Source: Gossypium raimondii
Lineage: Eukaryota > Streptophyta > Magnoliopsida > Malvales > Malvaceae
DNA length: 64,000 nt
Assembly (NCBI RefSeq): GCF_025698545.1
Contig: NC_068569.1
Span: forward strand, 434,001-498,000
Direction of reading: 5' to 3'
A program made the position numbers and the translations under genes. This document shows positions 1-14,100 of the stretch, piece after piece; positions within the stretch are counted from its first letter, which is position 1, and the number at the start of each line of letters is the position of its first letter. The notes under the pieces are model-generated. The model was not told the origin of the DNA and ran no database searches. It worked only from the letters and a program-made list of their open reading frames with translations.

Positions 1-97
1 GATGTCACAGTAAATTGAATCATGTTTTGTATTATGTCTTCACATGGATTTTATGCGTTATTGACTGTTACTTATATCTTCTTGACTAATTTTACAG

Positions 98-3000
98 GTA
101 ATAGTGACTTCAGTGGCTCTCTCCATTGATGGCTCTCTGATGAGCACTTCTGAAGTAAAGCTTGCTGAAGAGGGCATAGGTGGTCTAGTTTGCCTCAAGT
201 TTTGGGACGCAGGTTCTCAAAACAAAGAGTTTAGCTTGTCAACAATTGTTTATGAACCACACAGGTGAACTGGTTTATTTAATCCCTCCCTTCAAAATAG
301 AAAAATAATGCCGGGTGATAGGCCAGGGTTTAGCTTATCTGCACAATTGGTTAGAGTTTAGCTCTACTTTCACGCTGCCGTGATGTATGAAAAATATGGC
401 ATTTTAATATTCTTTAGTTCAAATTTTCTGGTGACATTGAACTTGCCCTCTTCTATCTTAAAAACGTATATCTTTTTATTGGTTTTGTCTCTTAGGGTGC
501 ATCTGGATGAGGAATTTTGAAAGATGAAGGCACTTTAAAGGCATAATTTAAAATAATTGCATTGTTTGGACAAGTATTTTTAGAATAAAATTTTGATTAT
601 CGTAATTTGATGAGAGAAAAAAAAATTGTAATAGCACAACAATGCTATCATGGGTAGAATAAGAAGACCATGAAGAAAAATATGCAGTGTGGATGTTGGT
701 AGATTTTGTAATATGTAGGGATATCGTTAATGGTACAAAAAGTCCTAGAAATGTATAACAAATAATTTTTTTAGTTAGAATTGAAAAGAATAAAAGTTGA
801 GGTATGCTTGATATCTCACTAAAAAAGCAGCTACCTCTCAAATTTCATCTTTTCAGGTGGAATGTGGGATTTGAAATAAGATATTTGAGCCTTTGGAATC
901 GCTCATATGGATTCCAAAAATTTTGACAATTTTATTGTCCGTCGAGCTAATTTGCTTTTAGATTTTGATGCAAATGAATCTCTCCTTGAAATCCTTCATC
1001 CTGACGCATGCTTAGTTTGTTCTTATTAGTGAACCAAAGGTCGCAATTGAATTGCATGTAGATTAGAATATACTACATTTTAATTTATCAATTTGAAATG
1101 AACATTAGAATGATACTTGGCATTTTTTTAGGGATGCCGGCATTTCTGCTGTTAAATTCCATCCTTCCGGTAATATGGTGGTTAGTTCATCTTTTGGTGG
1201 TGACTTCAAGGTAATTTTGGATCAGCATGATTTGGTTTTCTTGCTCTTTTTAATGAAATTAACCTTCTCTTTTGGTCTTTCTGTTATTTCAGGTTTGGAA
1301 ATGCAACCATGATGTTATACAGAATGATCAGATGCGTCAGAATTTTAGCTGGACTTGCCATGCTGTTGGTTCTTATAAGTATGACATCTAAATTTACGTA
1401 CAATTCTTGCTCCATAGAGGCTGGTATTACATGCCCTAGACATAGATTAAGACTTGTTAAAAGAAATCATGGGGATTAAAAGAAGTCATAATCTCTGTTG
1501 TTCTTATCTATTCTCTTCTGTGGTGCAGAAAAAAGCCAATGACTGCTGCTGCCTTTTCTGCTGATGGTTCTGTTCTTGCTGTTGCGGCAGAAACCCTTAT
1601 TACATTATGGAACCCCTACAAGAATGTCCTCTTGGCAGTACTTGGGGAAACTCTCACGGTAAATCTATTGTTGCCATGTCTTTCTTATTTGTGCTGTTAA
1701 AACTATTTATAAGAAAATAACCAAATAAATGCTAAGTTTGGCCTAGCCACCATCTTTTGGTCCTTTTATGGTTCACTTTGACACCTCTTTGCAGTAATGA
1801 CCATCTGCTGCTCACTGTGTTCAGCCTTTGCAAACAACAACAGATTTGACTTATTTCAAAGGTCCTTTGTCTCGGTAAATAGGAGTATTTACTAAATTGG
1901 GGGGGGGGGAGGAGGTAATAGATAAGTTAAGGAACAAATTTGGGAATTTAAATTCCTTCTTTGTTGGAAATTCTCTAGATTAGATTTTGTTATGGTGCTA
2001 TTTTCTTTTGTTGGAACATGAACCATCTTCCTTTTTCTTGGTTTTTGCATAGAACAAAGTTTCTCTATTTGACTGTACACTGTCTTTGCTAATGGTATTC
2101 ATGTATATTGTATGTTAAATAAGTGGTCTGTGCTTAATTGTTTCTACATTTCCCACAGCCAATTGTGAACCTGTCATTCGTTGGGAAGTCAGATAATCTT
2201 GTAGCTGCATCATGTGGTTCAAATCCACAACTTTCTGTCTGGAACATGTCAAAGTTATCTCTATCATGGTCATATAAGCTTCATATAGAAGGTGAAACTC
2301 CTTTTCTTTTTGGCTAACGGTATAATTGGTAATATCATTGATTTCCAAAGTAAGCCCCTATCTTAATTATCAAAAATGTAAATTTTGAGATCATCTTGCC
2401 TTAAGTTGTATACCTTTGTTTCTTGAAAGCTCAAGGTAGGTCATTGCATTCCTAAGTCATTTTGATATAGAAAAACATGATAAGCTTTTGCTGATTGCAG
2501 AACTTTGTGCTAATTGAAATTTTGTGAATTTGCATGTTGATCTGTAGTTATATACAGTCCAAATTTCCGATTTATCTTAGGAAGCCTGAATAATGCATGT
2601 CAAATTCATTTCTAGAGTACAAATGTCGAACTGCCAATTTTATGGATTCAATAAACCCTCAAATAGTAGCCTTAAATTTAAAGTAGCAAGAACATTAACT
2701 TACTATTTGTGGAAAGGCAAGTTATGTAAGGTATGTGCTGTTGTACTGCACTCATACATGTCAAGTAAAACTGAAACTTCAGCTTTATTTTTCCTGGCAA
2801 AGTTAGATTTTATGTTGTTGCTTTTATTTTGTGCAGCTGTAGCTTCTGCTGTTGATTTATCTTCCTTTGCTGCTCTGGTCCTTCTTCCTGAGTCATCTAA
2901 GAAAACAACTTTTAAAGGAATGGATGGTGTAATCTTATTATTCAATGCAACTGATCCTGTTCCTACTGTTATTTGGTCTGTGAGGAAGGTATGATCTCAT

Positions 3001-4526
3001 TCTATGTCTAACCGTCAATGTTATGAAGTGAAAAACTGAGCTGACAATGAAGATGAATAAATGTATACACCCAAAGGTCAACTTTTTTAAGAATTGCAAC
3101 TCTGGTTTAGACTAACTACTTGCAGTCTGGCAGATCTAGTAGCTTAGTAACATTATATATTAGCATTTATAAAATTTATTTTAAATGTTGTTTTGTTTAT
3201 CTATAGAGAAGATTATTTTGCTAGAACATTATTTTCTGAAGATAAAAATTACAGTTGGTTATTGGTTTCTATGTATTTTTTTTTTGTAATGGTAGTATTT
3301 CTAAGTAAAATCTGAATGACATATCAAATCAAAGCAGTTATGGCATCCATGTTTTGGAGGGCCAGTGGTCAACTTTTGTTGTTTTGAAATTTTTGCTCGA
3401 GTGAGCAAACTTGGCAACAGTTTTTTCCATGTTTTATGCATGTAACAAGCATTTAGTGCTCTGGTTCCCTATGGTAATGGAAAATTCCTCTTCCAGTATA
3501 AGGTTTTCCATTCTTAATTTCATCATATTTATTTATAATGGGGTGATTAGCATAAACGTTGGAGTAAGAGTAGGCTGGAGATTATTCAACAAGTAGCAAT
3601 AGGGAAAAACGCACTTTGTTGCTAAGTTGAAGAACTATATATATACAGACACAGAGTACTCTAAAGTTGTATGTTCCACCTGGTTTCTCTATCGACTGTC
3701 AAGTAGTTGTAAGGGAATGCGCCAGAAATGCTTTAATGATGATGATAACGCATGTGTATATTTTCTTCTCCAATTTTAGCATACTTGGAAATCATAATAT
3801 GGCATAGTGCAGGATGTTAAGAATTTGCTTATTGCAGGCCAAGGGTGGGGCTCTTTGTTTTGTTCAAGTAAGTCCATCTTCCGTTGAAGAGATCAGTATA
3901 GATGGCAAAGCACCTGAGGTGCTCCTTGCATATATGAATGGTGATCATGAATATGTTCTGTTTGATCCATACTGCAAAGATGCCCGTGAGGTTAGCGTCA
4001 GCCAAAAGGAAGGTCTTGCTGCCCATGACCACAAAGGTGAGACTTCCTTGCAATAATCACATCCTCATTTTTATATCCAAATCAAAATCACGACATTCAC
4101 TAGTGCACTAGTCCATGTTCATAAAAACTTGAAGCACATCACAGGTATGTAGTTACGATCCTCACGTAGGAAGACTCTTTTCTTATTCCCGAAATACATG
4201 ATCACAAACACTAGAAATTCAGTCTGACGATTAGTTTCTGCAGAAACAATGTTTTCAGGGGATTTGATTCGATTGTCTTTTTTTCTCCTTTATTTTTATC
4301 TTGTATGACAGGACAAGCAGGGCAATATGGTTATGCATCCATCTATGGAGAGTTACCAGAGTTTGACAGGAAGAGACCTGAGGCTCCTTGGGTTCCATCA
4401 TTTCCATCTGACAGACCTTGGGAAACCATATTCAGTGGATCATCTCATAATCTTCCGCCTCTCACCAAACTGTGTTCAGCTTTCCTTGAATCCTTATTGG
4501 AAAAGAGAACAGCTGCTGCTGAATGA
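98..4526 (+). CDS. WD40-repeat nucleolar protein, WDR75/UTP17-like, 3' part only
   Basis: Eight in-phase coding exons are visible: 98-264, 1132-1210, 1293-1378, 1529-1658, 2159-2291, 2837-2988, 3838-4036 and 4312-4526 (TGA). They give about 385 C-terminal residues; the gene begins outside the window. Exon 1 reads VTSVALSIDGSLMST and GGLVCLKFWD; later exons carry WD-type blades such as AVKFHPSGNMVVSSSFGGDFKVWKC (split here as AVKFHPSGN and GGDFKVWKC), AAFSADGSVLAVA with ITLWNPY, and NPQLSVWNMSKLSLSW. WDR75/UTP17 is a subunit of the t-UTP part of the small-subunit processome and acts in the nucleolus in rRNA transcription and early pre-rRNA processing. The family call rests on remembered similarity of the second propeller and C-terminal tail. 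Another large WD40 protein is possible, but a WD40 protein is near certain. Confidence 0.75.
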
Positions 4527-6961
4527 ACATAGAGGGCATTTTGTTTAATATTCATATACGACCCTTTTGGAATGCTCTGCTAAAATGCAAGCAGTGTACC
4601 ATTTTTGGATTCTAGAGAACAGCTTAAGCATCACCAATGGAGGAAGCTGTACTGTGGTCGATAAAAGTATGATACGGCAAATAGCTAAAACCAGGGGGAG
4701 GGGGTGGAGGGTTGAGGTCAGTACCAGCAGCATGCTGTAATGACAGTTGCTAACCTCTTTTTGAGCCTCGAAATTTTTGTATGTCGAACAAGGATTCATG
4801 TGTTGTTCATTCATTATAAACATATTTGTAGGAGGAAGCTAACCTTAAATCAAGTGAATAGATATATTTTGGAAATGTTTTTCCTTATATGTTAGAAGAC
4901 ACCTCAGTCAGAAAAAATTTTACCCCACCAGTTTCGAGTATGACAGAGTTCCAAGTTCCAACCTTGAAACGGTCAATGTATTTTTTTTTTTAAAAATAAG
5001 GGAGAAATTGGTAATCTCTAGTTATGTCTTACGTGTAATATTAGGTTTAGGGTAGCATTGTTGTTGGAAAAGTGGAAAAACTTTTGGTTGAAAAAAATAC
5101 ATATTATGTAGAGTGTGATTTAAGAATTCAAAGTTGTGAAAATAAGAGTGTGATGAATTGAAAGGTTAGAATGATATACCTAATTGAAAAACATAATTAT
5201 ATCGAAAGGATCTAATGTCAAATTTTAAATGAAAATAAAAAACTAAATTGCATAATTGTTCTAAATACAAATTCTAAAGGCTTAATATTAAATATTTTCT
5301 GCACTAATAAAATATAAAATGGAAAATAGGAAAGTAAATAATAATGAAGAATTATTATTTTCTTTTTGGTAACATAAATAAACAGAATACACCACTATCC
5401 ATTGTTGCTCTCCAGCATTACAGGCCTAAATCCTTTTTCCCATGCAAATTATAGTTAATATCATGTCGTTTAACCTTCCAAGCCTGAAGCATGGATCATT
5501 ATGGTATTAGATATATGATAGGACGAATGAATAACTAAAACCAAGTTTACCAACGAAATGATGATTGGAAATACAACTATTATGGGTCAAGTTATTCATC
5601 TACAAAAAAATTAGAACAGTTTAGAATATGAACTGGAGTCAGTCTTAAACATTCAAGGCCCAAGTTCGGCCCTGCTTGACATGTTAAGCATATAATATTT
5701 TGTATTATGTTATTTTTATATATTATATAATTTATAACACAAATTAACTCTATGGTAATATATAATACTACTATAATGTAAACATTAAAAAATATTAAGA
5801 TAATTATGTTAACATATTATTAAAATAATATAAATATATTTTTAATTTTAAAAAGTAATATGGGTGGGTCTAAATGGGCTTGGGTGAACCATTTAAAAAT
5901 ATAGGTAAGTTTGGACAAAATTTTAAACTCATATTACAGGTTGGGTTTAAGCAAACATAAAGTGTATTAATATCATGATTACGCCTAGCTTAAACCCAAC
6001 TTGACCCGATCCATGAACACATTTAATTGGAATAAAACCAACCTCAACAAATATTATCTATTTGTTTTGGGGATAATATAAGTTTTGGCTCTTGAACTTG
6101 CTACCTAAGTTCACTGTAGTATCAACTGAATTGGAAATTACTTGAGATTGGTAAAAATTGACAATTGAACAGTTTTTTTTCCATTTTGCTTTTAAATTCT
6201 TACAAATTTGTACTTATTTATTTAATTATTGTTAGTCTGGTAGTCGAACTGATCAAATTAGTTGAATCGAGAACTATTGATTTGACCTATTCAACGACCA
6301 GCCCAACTATTAAAACACTAAATGTGACACTCTAATATTCACCTGTAAATTTTCAAGTGATAATTTATCCTAATTTTATAGTGTAAAATCAATCTTTTAT
6401 ACTTTAATTGTCGAATCCAAATGTCAAAGTGAAAAACAAAATTTATACTCAACTTTTGTAGTCAACTTTTACGGGAAAATGGCTCCTACTGCATTCAACG
6501 TGTTATAAAGAAATTATAATAACACAATGAAACTGAAACCTCCATTTTTCTTTTCGTTTTTTCGGTATGAAAGAGAGAATAGCAGTTACCCCTTCCCACA
6601 AACATCCTCTCGGAGTAGGGGTTGAAGACTCAACAAACTTCCACTCGGAATAGGGAATTGAGGAGTGTCATCCCCACATGTACATTATGTGTCAAGCTAA
6701 ATGATCTGCGAATTTGTTTCCTTCAATTGGATCAGCCCAATAACTGTTCTATTAAAGGATAAGAATTCTGTCATCCTTTACATAATCATAAGAATGACAT
6801 AAGCTAATGTTAAATATATATAATATGGTGACTGTCTGTCTATAAGAAAATGATGAATATAAGTTATGGGTCTAAAGAATTATGCTAATACAAACCTTGA
6901 CAAGGTTTGCACTCAAAAACTACTTCCATCTTATAGCTCTACCATATACCACCCACTTACA
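4527..6961. other. intergenic stretch between two convergent genes
   Basis: This holds the 3' UTR of the WD40 gene (to about 4.9 kb), then AT-rich DNA with no coding exon that I can support. Around 5.65-6.03 kb lies a degenerate segment with GGCCCAAGTTCGGCCC near one end and AACCCAACTTGACCCGATCC plus CCATGAACACA near the other. This resembles the ends of the GC-palindrome MITE at 30 kb, but no terminal repeat or target duplication survives. Around 6.56-6.70 kb there is a more complex stretch of unknown nature. Confidence 0.5.
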
Positions 6962-9900
6962 TCAATGCCAAAGCTTCATACAAAGACCAGCAGGCACCAC
7001 AGACGATTTTTTGCTCGAGATACAATCCGAGAAAGTGTCAACCAGTTGCTCCGCAAGCGATGCCGGGTCTGCATTCAAGATATCAATGAATACCTTCACA
7101 ACCCTCACTTCTTGTGTAGTGGCTCTCAAACTATACCAGGTTAGGAATTTTTGCCTGAAGTTCTTCTCGATATGTCCTTCACATTCCAACCATCTGATCA
7201 CCTTCACACAATGCTTGAAATCCATTTCTGAGAGTCCATTTTCCACGCATTCTTCATCCCGTCTTTCCCCACTTCTCTTCTTGGAGGAGCTTCCGTCTTG
7301 GTGATCTTCTGCATTCCCGGTCTGATTCTCTAGGTCCTTGTTGCTGGTTTTACTTCTCCCACTCCTTCCTTGCCCATCTTTAACTATTTCCATCCTACAG
7401 GGAGTAACAGGAAGGGCAGCTTCTGAACAACCCACAAATGGCACGCACTCAGTACCAATCTGAACCAGGGCATCAGAACCGTTATCGGTGCTTGTATCCT
7501 CCGTAATTGGGTCATCCAATGTGTGTTTTTTCTCAACATTTACGACATCTGAATCGGGCAAGGGACCAACTATAGCACGGTCCATGCCCAATAGAGAAAC
7601 TTCACCCGTGTTAGGGCCACCTTCACATAGATTTGTGGAAACAATTTTATCAGTGTCCTTGCAATATGTCAGATAATTGTCTGCCCGGTCATCATTCTGA
7701 TCACTATACGGAGTAACATTATTAGTTTCATCCTCCACAGAAGATGGATTAGAAAGGCTACTACAGTTGGTTGTTGGGCTTTGACTTATTCCCATCACAG
7801 GGCAGCTTGGGACTTCATCTCCGATACAGGCTGTTGAAATCGGAATTTCCCATCTCGTCCCATTAAAGGAGACAATTTTGAAACGATACTCTGTAGCTGG
7901 AGTCAACCCTGTGGCAACATACCTCATATTTGGCACTAACATGGTACTAATCGGTTTTTCAGGATATTCCATATCATGAACCTTGCGATAACACAAAGTG
8001 TAACCAACATTAACGCCTGGTAAAGTTTCTTCAGAACCCACAATCACAGTAACGGAAGTTGGTCGAACATCTTCAAAGCGTATAATTGATGGAGGTTTTG
8101 GGCTTGAACCTGCTGAAAACAAAGGAATTTGATCAACAAAATATATACCACTAAAGAAAGTAAACTTCTGTTGCAAGTAAAAGCCGTATATATTATGAGA
8201 GCAACAAGTAAAGGATTTACCTGGTAAAGAATTTGAGATCATATCAAAAATCATTTTATCAAGCAACTCCACCGCGGAAGAACATAGTTTCTGAACCTCA
8301 GGTCCTGAAGAAAGCCTGTTGACGATACCCCTGCCCATCTTCACAGGCACACCAGTTAATGGACCTACTTCAGCTTCAAGCTTCTTAACTGCTTCATTGA
8401 TGATCTCAGAAAGTTTTTGGTACTTTTGAGTACCATTAAGAAGTTTTTGGCCTAAAGAGACACGATAACAGAGTATGTCCACCCTCCTCGTATCTTTCGC
8501 AGCCATCAATTGTTTTCTCCAGCACCTAAAAGGATATGGGAAGTGTACAAACTGATTAGAGTTAAAATATTGAACTTTTAGGGTCGGAGAGTCCCAACAT
8601 GAGGTATCAAGCAATAAATTTAGATCTTTAAACAAAGTAATAGTAAATATGAAGTGCTAGCAATTATGATGATTGATAAGTATACATATTTTCTAAGGAC
8701 CAAAACAGAAACGGAACAAAACAGATAAATATATACGGAGAGAGAGAGAGAATAAATAGTATGTTGGAGTATTTACCCAAGCAAATCATTTACTTTCCCA
8801 CATGGTACACAATAAAAGATCCCATCAAGTCCAGCATGCCGTTTATCTTTTAGAAAACCAGACTTCTCATGTTTTAAAGCACACTCAAGATGACATGACA
8901 TGCCACAAGAATTGCCTTGGAAAGGAGGCTCTGAGCTGCATATTAACCACAGGCTGGGATCCTTGTTGTCATCAAACTTATAACAAATGCAGCAGGAACA
9001 CCTCTTGCAAAACGTATCTTCTTGTCTCAAGCTAGCCTTGCAAGCCGAATTTTTACAATAAATAGCATTGGTCATGTCATCGCCACCATTGTTGGTTGCA
9101 AAATCATTGACCGGAACAGGCAGTCGACAAGGATGATCAGCTTTCCTCTGCCTTTTGGCTGTTCTCTGACCATTTGTTGGGGAGGATTGCATTTCAGGAT
9201 CCATTACACTCTCATGATCCCCTGAATTCTTTTCGGCTACAATTTTGAAAAGGTTTTCTATAATTTTCAGCTTAGTCAAGCCAGTATATTTCCTTTCTTT
9301 CCCCATCTCAGCACATAGGATTTGTAAAATCTCTTGACGGCTCCATGATTGTAGCATTTCGGGGGCCCTACTTGTCCTCTTTGATAATTCATAGACTAGT
9401 TCTCTCTTTTCATCCATACTCAATTTACTACATTTTGATGGATCAAGTGCAACTCCTATAGCCAAGTAGCAAAACATCCCAAGTATTAGAAGGTACCAAA
9501 ACAAACTTTTAATCCTATTACTTGTATCACCTAGACAAAATGTCGAAAATAATAAATATAAAGAAGGCGGCAAAATAACAATGAGTTACTCCTTGTCCAT
9601 CTCGGAAACAACAATACCAGGTAATTACATTACAGGCCATTTACGATAGTCATTCAAGAAGCTCAAGTAGAATGCGACATATACTATGTCTTAATAAACT
9701 TCATTAATCTAAGTACATACAAATCCACTCGGATCCAAAACAGAAAAAGTAATAGTTGACTTCTACTCAAAAGGATGTTCTAATCACACATAAAATACCC
9801 CGGATATAAGTGGTTATAGGAAGACATTATAGCTGGTCTCAAGTACAGGATTGAACATAGTGCCATTTGGACCTTCTAAAACCTCAGGCTCTTCACCGTC

Positions 9901-10452
9901 ATCAGGATTGCAAATGTGAAAACATGACACAACATAAGGTTAGTTCATCCGTATATAAACCAATATACAGTATTCATATAAGATCATGCAGAAAAAAGAC
10001 ACTACATGTATTTTCCATTATGGAAGCAAATGCAGGAAATTAACATAAAATTCATTCACCATAAGAAATTTTTAAGAAACCAATATATCATAATGCTGAA
10101 GAAAATTAAAAGACCAGATGCTCTCTATTTTCCAAATATTTCCAGGAAAAAAAAATAGTCATCTGATTGAATGAGGGAATAAATTCTTTACCAATATCCA
10201 GAGAAACCCAAAGTTACTAATCAACACCCAGAATCAGAAAAAACAAGTAAGAAATAAACAACAAAAAGGAAAACTGGACAAATTCGGAATCCTGTTAAAG
10301 ATCTAACCTTTAAAAACTTTCAATGAACAAAAGAAAAAACAAAATCAAAACAAAATATTCAATACCCTGATCACATATCATCCAAAAAATGCAAAAAAAA
10401 AAAACCGAGAAAGAGGAAAAAAATTAAAAATACCCTCAAAAGAGAAATCCAT
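6962..10452 (-). CDS. VEL1: VIN3-like PHD finger / FNIII / VEL-domain protein (VEL1/VIL2 type)
   Basis: Four coding exons join in phase: 10452-10434 (19 nt, MDFSFE plus one base), 9455-8777, 8525-8221 and 8109-6962 (TGA), for 716 residues. In order: an N-terminal helical region (LVYELSKRTS, WSRQEILQILCAEMGKERKY), a basic patch (AKRQRK), a Cys-rich PHD finger at about residues 140-228 (CKRCSCCIC, DPSLWLICSS, SCHLECALKHEKSG), a linker ending VPVKMGRGIVNRLSSGPEV, a fibronectin type III domain at about 338-425 (PPSIIRFEDVRPTSV, TEYRFKIVSFNG), and the C-terminal VEL domain ending CMKLWH. Family members join Polycomb repressive complex 2 through these domains and help silence floral repressors such as FLC; the VEL domain polymerises. 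A start inside the large exon is less likely, because the family N-terminus GVALDPSKCSK needs the tiny first exon. VEL1 versus VRN5 is judged from gene context and is not certain. Confidence 0.9.
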
Positions 10453-11100
10453 GGGAACGAAAGCTGAATAATAGGATAGCCGTCAACACAACACCCACAT
10501 TACCATCAAAATCCCAACTTTCTGAAGCCTGTAACGAAAAATAATTTTTTTTTAAAAACACACTAATCAAAACCAAAGAAAAAAACAGTATTAAACAAAA
10601 ATAATAAACAACATATTCCCTTCAAAAAGAAAGGAGAGACAAAGAAAGGGTGAAATATGATGATGATGATGATGATGATGGGAATAACAAATACCAAGAA
10701 AGGAAGCTTGAAATTCCCCCCCACAACAAAAGGATCCACGACTTACTTGGGGTTGAGAATTGAAAGCCCTTTTTTATTCCGATTCCTTCTCAATAATAAA
10801 TAAATAAATATAAAATAAAATAAAATAAACAAATAATAATAATATTGTAGACAGATACTAACTTCTCTGTTTCTTTTCTTTCTTTTTTTTTTTGGTTGGG
10901 GGGGGGGGGTATTCAATAAGAGTCCTCTTTTTTTGTTGCCCTTTTTATAATGCTAAACTTCTAATCCTTAACACAGAGACGATGTGAAGAGAAAAAAACT
11001 ATACAACGAAATGGGATTAGGGGTGGGCCGGCGACGCAGAGGAAGATAGAGGGCAAATGCGGCATTTGCATGTCATCTTGTGCAATCTTCATCACGTTTA
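10453..11100 (-). promoter_or_regulatory. 5' leader and upstream region of the VIN3-like gene
   Basis: On the minus strand a splice-acceptor-like TTATTCAG sits 10 bases before the start ATG, so an untranslated exon and intron probably lie upstream. The likely leader includes an ATG/CAT trinucleotide repeat at about 10658-10681 and pyrimidine-rich DNA. A G-run of about 12 bases lies near 10898-10910. No TATA box or operator can be assigned with confidence. Confidence 0.35.
10658..10681. repeat. (ATG)n trinucleotide repeat
   Basis: About eight ATG/GAT units, probably in the 5' leader of the VIN3-like gene. Confidence 0.9.
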
Positions 11101-14100
11101 CTTTTTTTGTTTTTTTAATCCAATCACCTTTTTTTCCCTCTATATAAGATATTTGTTACTTTTTGTTCTTTGTGTGACTAAATCCAAATGTATTTGCTGT
11201 TATTTGTATTAGTGTTTCACACCATCTCATTTTCTCTAACTTTCTTTTTTTTCTTAATTTTAATTCAATTGTGTTTTTATATTGACACTTTCATTTTTAA
11301 AATGGGGCGGGTTTGACCATAGTTATATTCTAATACTTAAAGGTAATAATGTTAGATTATACGATTTAATTTAAATTTTAAAATTGATTTAATGAAAATC
11401 ATAATCAGCTAATTTTTATTAAATTTATTCTAAAACCGAATTAAATCACACTCACCAGACTATATTTAACAAATTAAACACAAAGTTAAATAAATTCACA
11501 ATTGACACTAAATTTATTATATTGACAATATCATAAAAATTCAAATTTTATAATATTAACAATTAAATTTCATCGAAATATATAATATTTTTAAAATACA
11601 ATATTAAAACAGTGTCACAGATTAATATAAATTAACTGATTCGAAAACTCATTTAAAAATTTTAAAATATTAACATAATATAAAATTATTTTATATCTAG
11701 AAATACTAGAAACTAATCAAAGGTTTTCTTTGACTCAATCTTTTACCCGTGAATCAAGTGCATCATGTTTCTATTGATCAAACAAATTAAAATAAAATAA
11801 AACATTTATTGGTTCAAAAAATAAAATGAAATATTTTTATATTATTTAAAAAATTATCTTCTTACAAATAGGAATCTATTCACTTCCTAAAAGCACCCAT
11901 TTGAAAAATACTATTTTCAGGATTATTTTGTTTTTAGTTTGTTTACGGTATTATCTTCTTCTTTTTAATTGTTCGTATATGTTTCTGTTTGTGTAAACCC
12001 TCTCTAGAATTTTTTTTTCTTTTTATATTTATTTTAAAATTAAAGTATAATTTTTAGTTGAATTGGTGTAATGTGTAAAGTGACATTTTCTATTGAATTA
12101 AAAATACGTGGGACATGTTTTTCGTAACGTGGAATTTTCACCCTTTCAATGTTTAAAAACAACGAGAATCGCATTTTCGTTGTAACTATAAGTTGTTTTG
12201 GAAAAGAAAATCTTAAATTCAATTTCATTTAAATAAACTTGTAAAAGTACTTTAATTAACATCATCTTATTATATGAATTATGGTTTATATATGTAAATG
12301 TAAATGAAATTTTAATTTTAATTTAATTATATACATTTATAAAATTATAAATACATTTATTTTCATATTGGATTAATATAATTGTTTGTTTATACTATAT
12401 ATCAACATAAAATAATGTTAATTTGATAATGTTATTAGTGATTTTAAAATAAATTAAAATTAAAATTTATATATATGATATTTGATGCCAATTCAAAATT
12501 ATATATAATTTTAATATTTTACCTAAAAATTTAATTAAAAAACACATTGGTTTATTGGAACTGCTAAGAAAACAAAAACAAGTAACATGAATTAATAAAA
12601 TAAAATTCACGTGTAAGAAAGTATATATATAGATGTCGTTTTTATTATTGTTATTTTAATTGCAGAGTTAAAAGAAAATCTATGAAAAGTGTATTAAAAA
12701 CAAAGTTTTAAATATAAATTTACATCGAAATAAATAGCGCGTAATTAACAAAAAGAAAAAGAGAAATATTGGACCATCCTACCACTTTCCCTTAGTTCTA
12801 TTTCTATATCACATTAAGCATAATCCTTGATTTATAAGAAATAAAGAGTTAAAGAATTGGTTGTGAGTTTGTACCCAAAAAGTATAATTAAATTAATTAG
12901 TTGTTTCATGTTATAGTTCATTTGTAAGTTTAACTATTGATTCACATCATATATGTTAAATTATTTTCTTTCCTTCACTACATTAATTTTTAGTGTCGTG
13001 CCTACCTTTATTACCCAAACATAAATTGCATAAATAATTTTAATATCATTCTCTCCTCCCAAATTATTATCTTACGGTTACAATTAAAATTTATTGTATC
13101 TAATATTAGTTTTTTAATGAAATTGGTTTTGCATATAAATTTTAATCGATAAATTTAAAAAACAATATTGAAATATAAACATTAAAATAAATAAATTTTA
13201 TTTATCTTTACTGTTAAAATTTAGTTTAGTTATTCTATCAACTACACCAATTTTTAAGAGTAAGAAAAAATAAAATTTTAAAATAAATAAATAAAATATA
13301 GTTGTTGATATATAATTACTTTATCGCAAATTGGAAGAGTTACATCAAGTAGCAGAGCAGATGAAAATAGAAGACATGGAGCGCGCGTGACATTTTTACG
13401 CATGTGCTTTGAGCTTAGGATACTTTTGATAACATCATTGTTTTACGCTTAGGGTGGTCTCGGGATTTGGGACTACCAAAGAATCGCCTACGTGGCCCAA
13501 ATGTATGACTGCCTTCACTCACTCTTTTCATGTAACCTTACCTAACCTTTTTTGTTTTTGTTTAATATACAGCTGCATCCGCATAAGTCATAACCTAACT
13601 AATCTTTTCATTATTTAATTTATTTGTCACATTCACATTCGCATGACCATGCAATTCTTCATATTTCTAAATTTCTTTAATCCATTAATAATCTGTTTTT
13701 CATTGCAAAGATACTTAATATTTCCAATAGATTTTAAAAAATCAGTTCCACTATCAGTTGTGGCATTTCTCTCATAATCATAAATAGTATGGCTACAAAA
13801 ATATTTACATAAATGGCAACATTAAGTAAAACGTTGGTTGAAATCCTACAATTAATGTTTTAAAGTGTTTATGTTTAAAATTTTAAAAATATATATAATT
13901 AACATAATATAGTGTCCAATTAATCCATAATTCAAAACAAAACAAAAAAAACATTACTATATTTATCTGTAATTATATTTAAGCCACAACTCAGCTAGAA
14001 AATTATTAAAATATTATTTTTATTTCATGTTTTTATAGAAATTTAATGATCATATTTAAACTCACATGACAATAATTTTTAAATATTAAGTTTATTATTT

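Noticed and set aside
2593-2994. 133-codon open frame as a separate gene
   Set aside because: Only its second half (2837-2988) is coding, as an exon of the WD40 gene; the first half is intron.
5650-6030. Third hAT-type MITE with GGCCC blocks
   Set aside because: The text resembles the 30-kb MITE interior and CCATGAACACA looks like an end, but no matching opposite terminus or 8-bp duplication was found.
6882-7304. 140-codon open frame on the plus strand
   Set aside because: It is antisense to the last exon of the VIN3-like gene; the minus strand carries the clear VEL domain.
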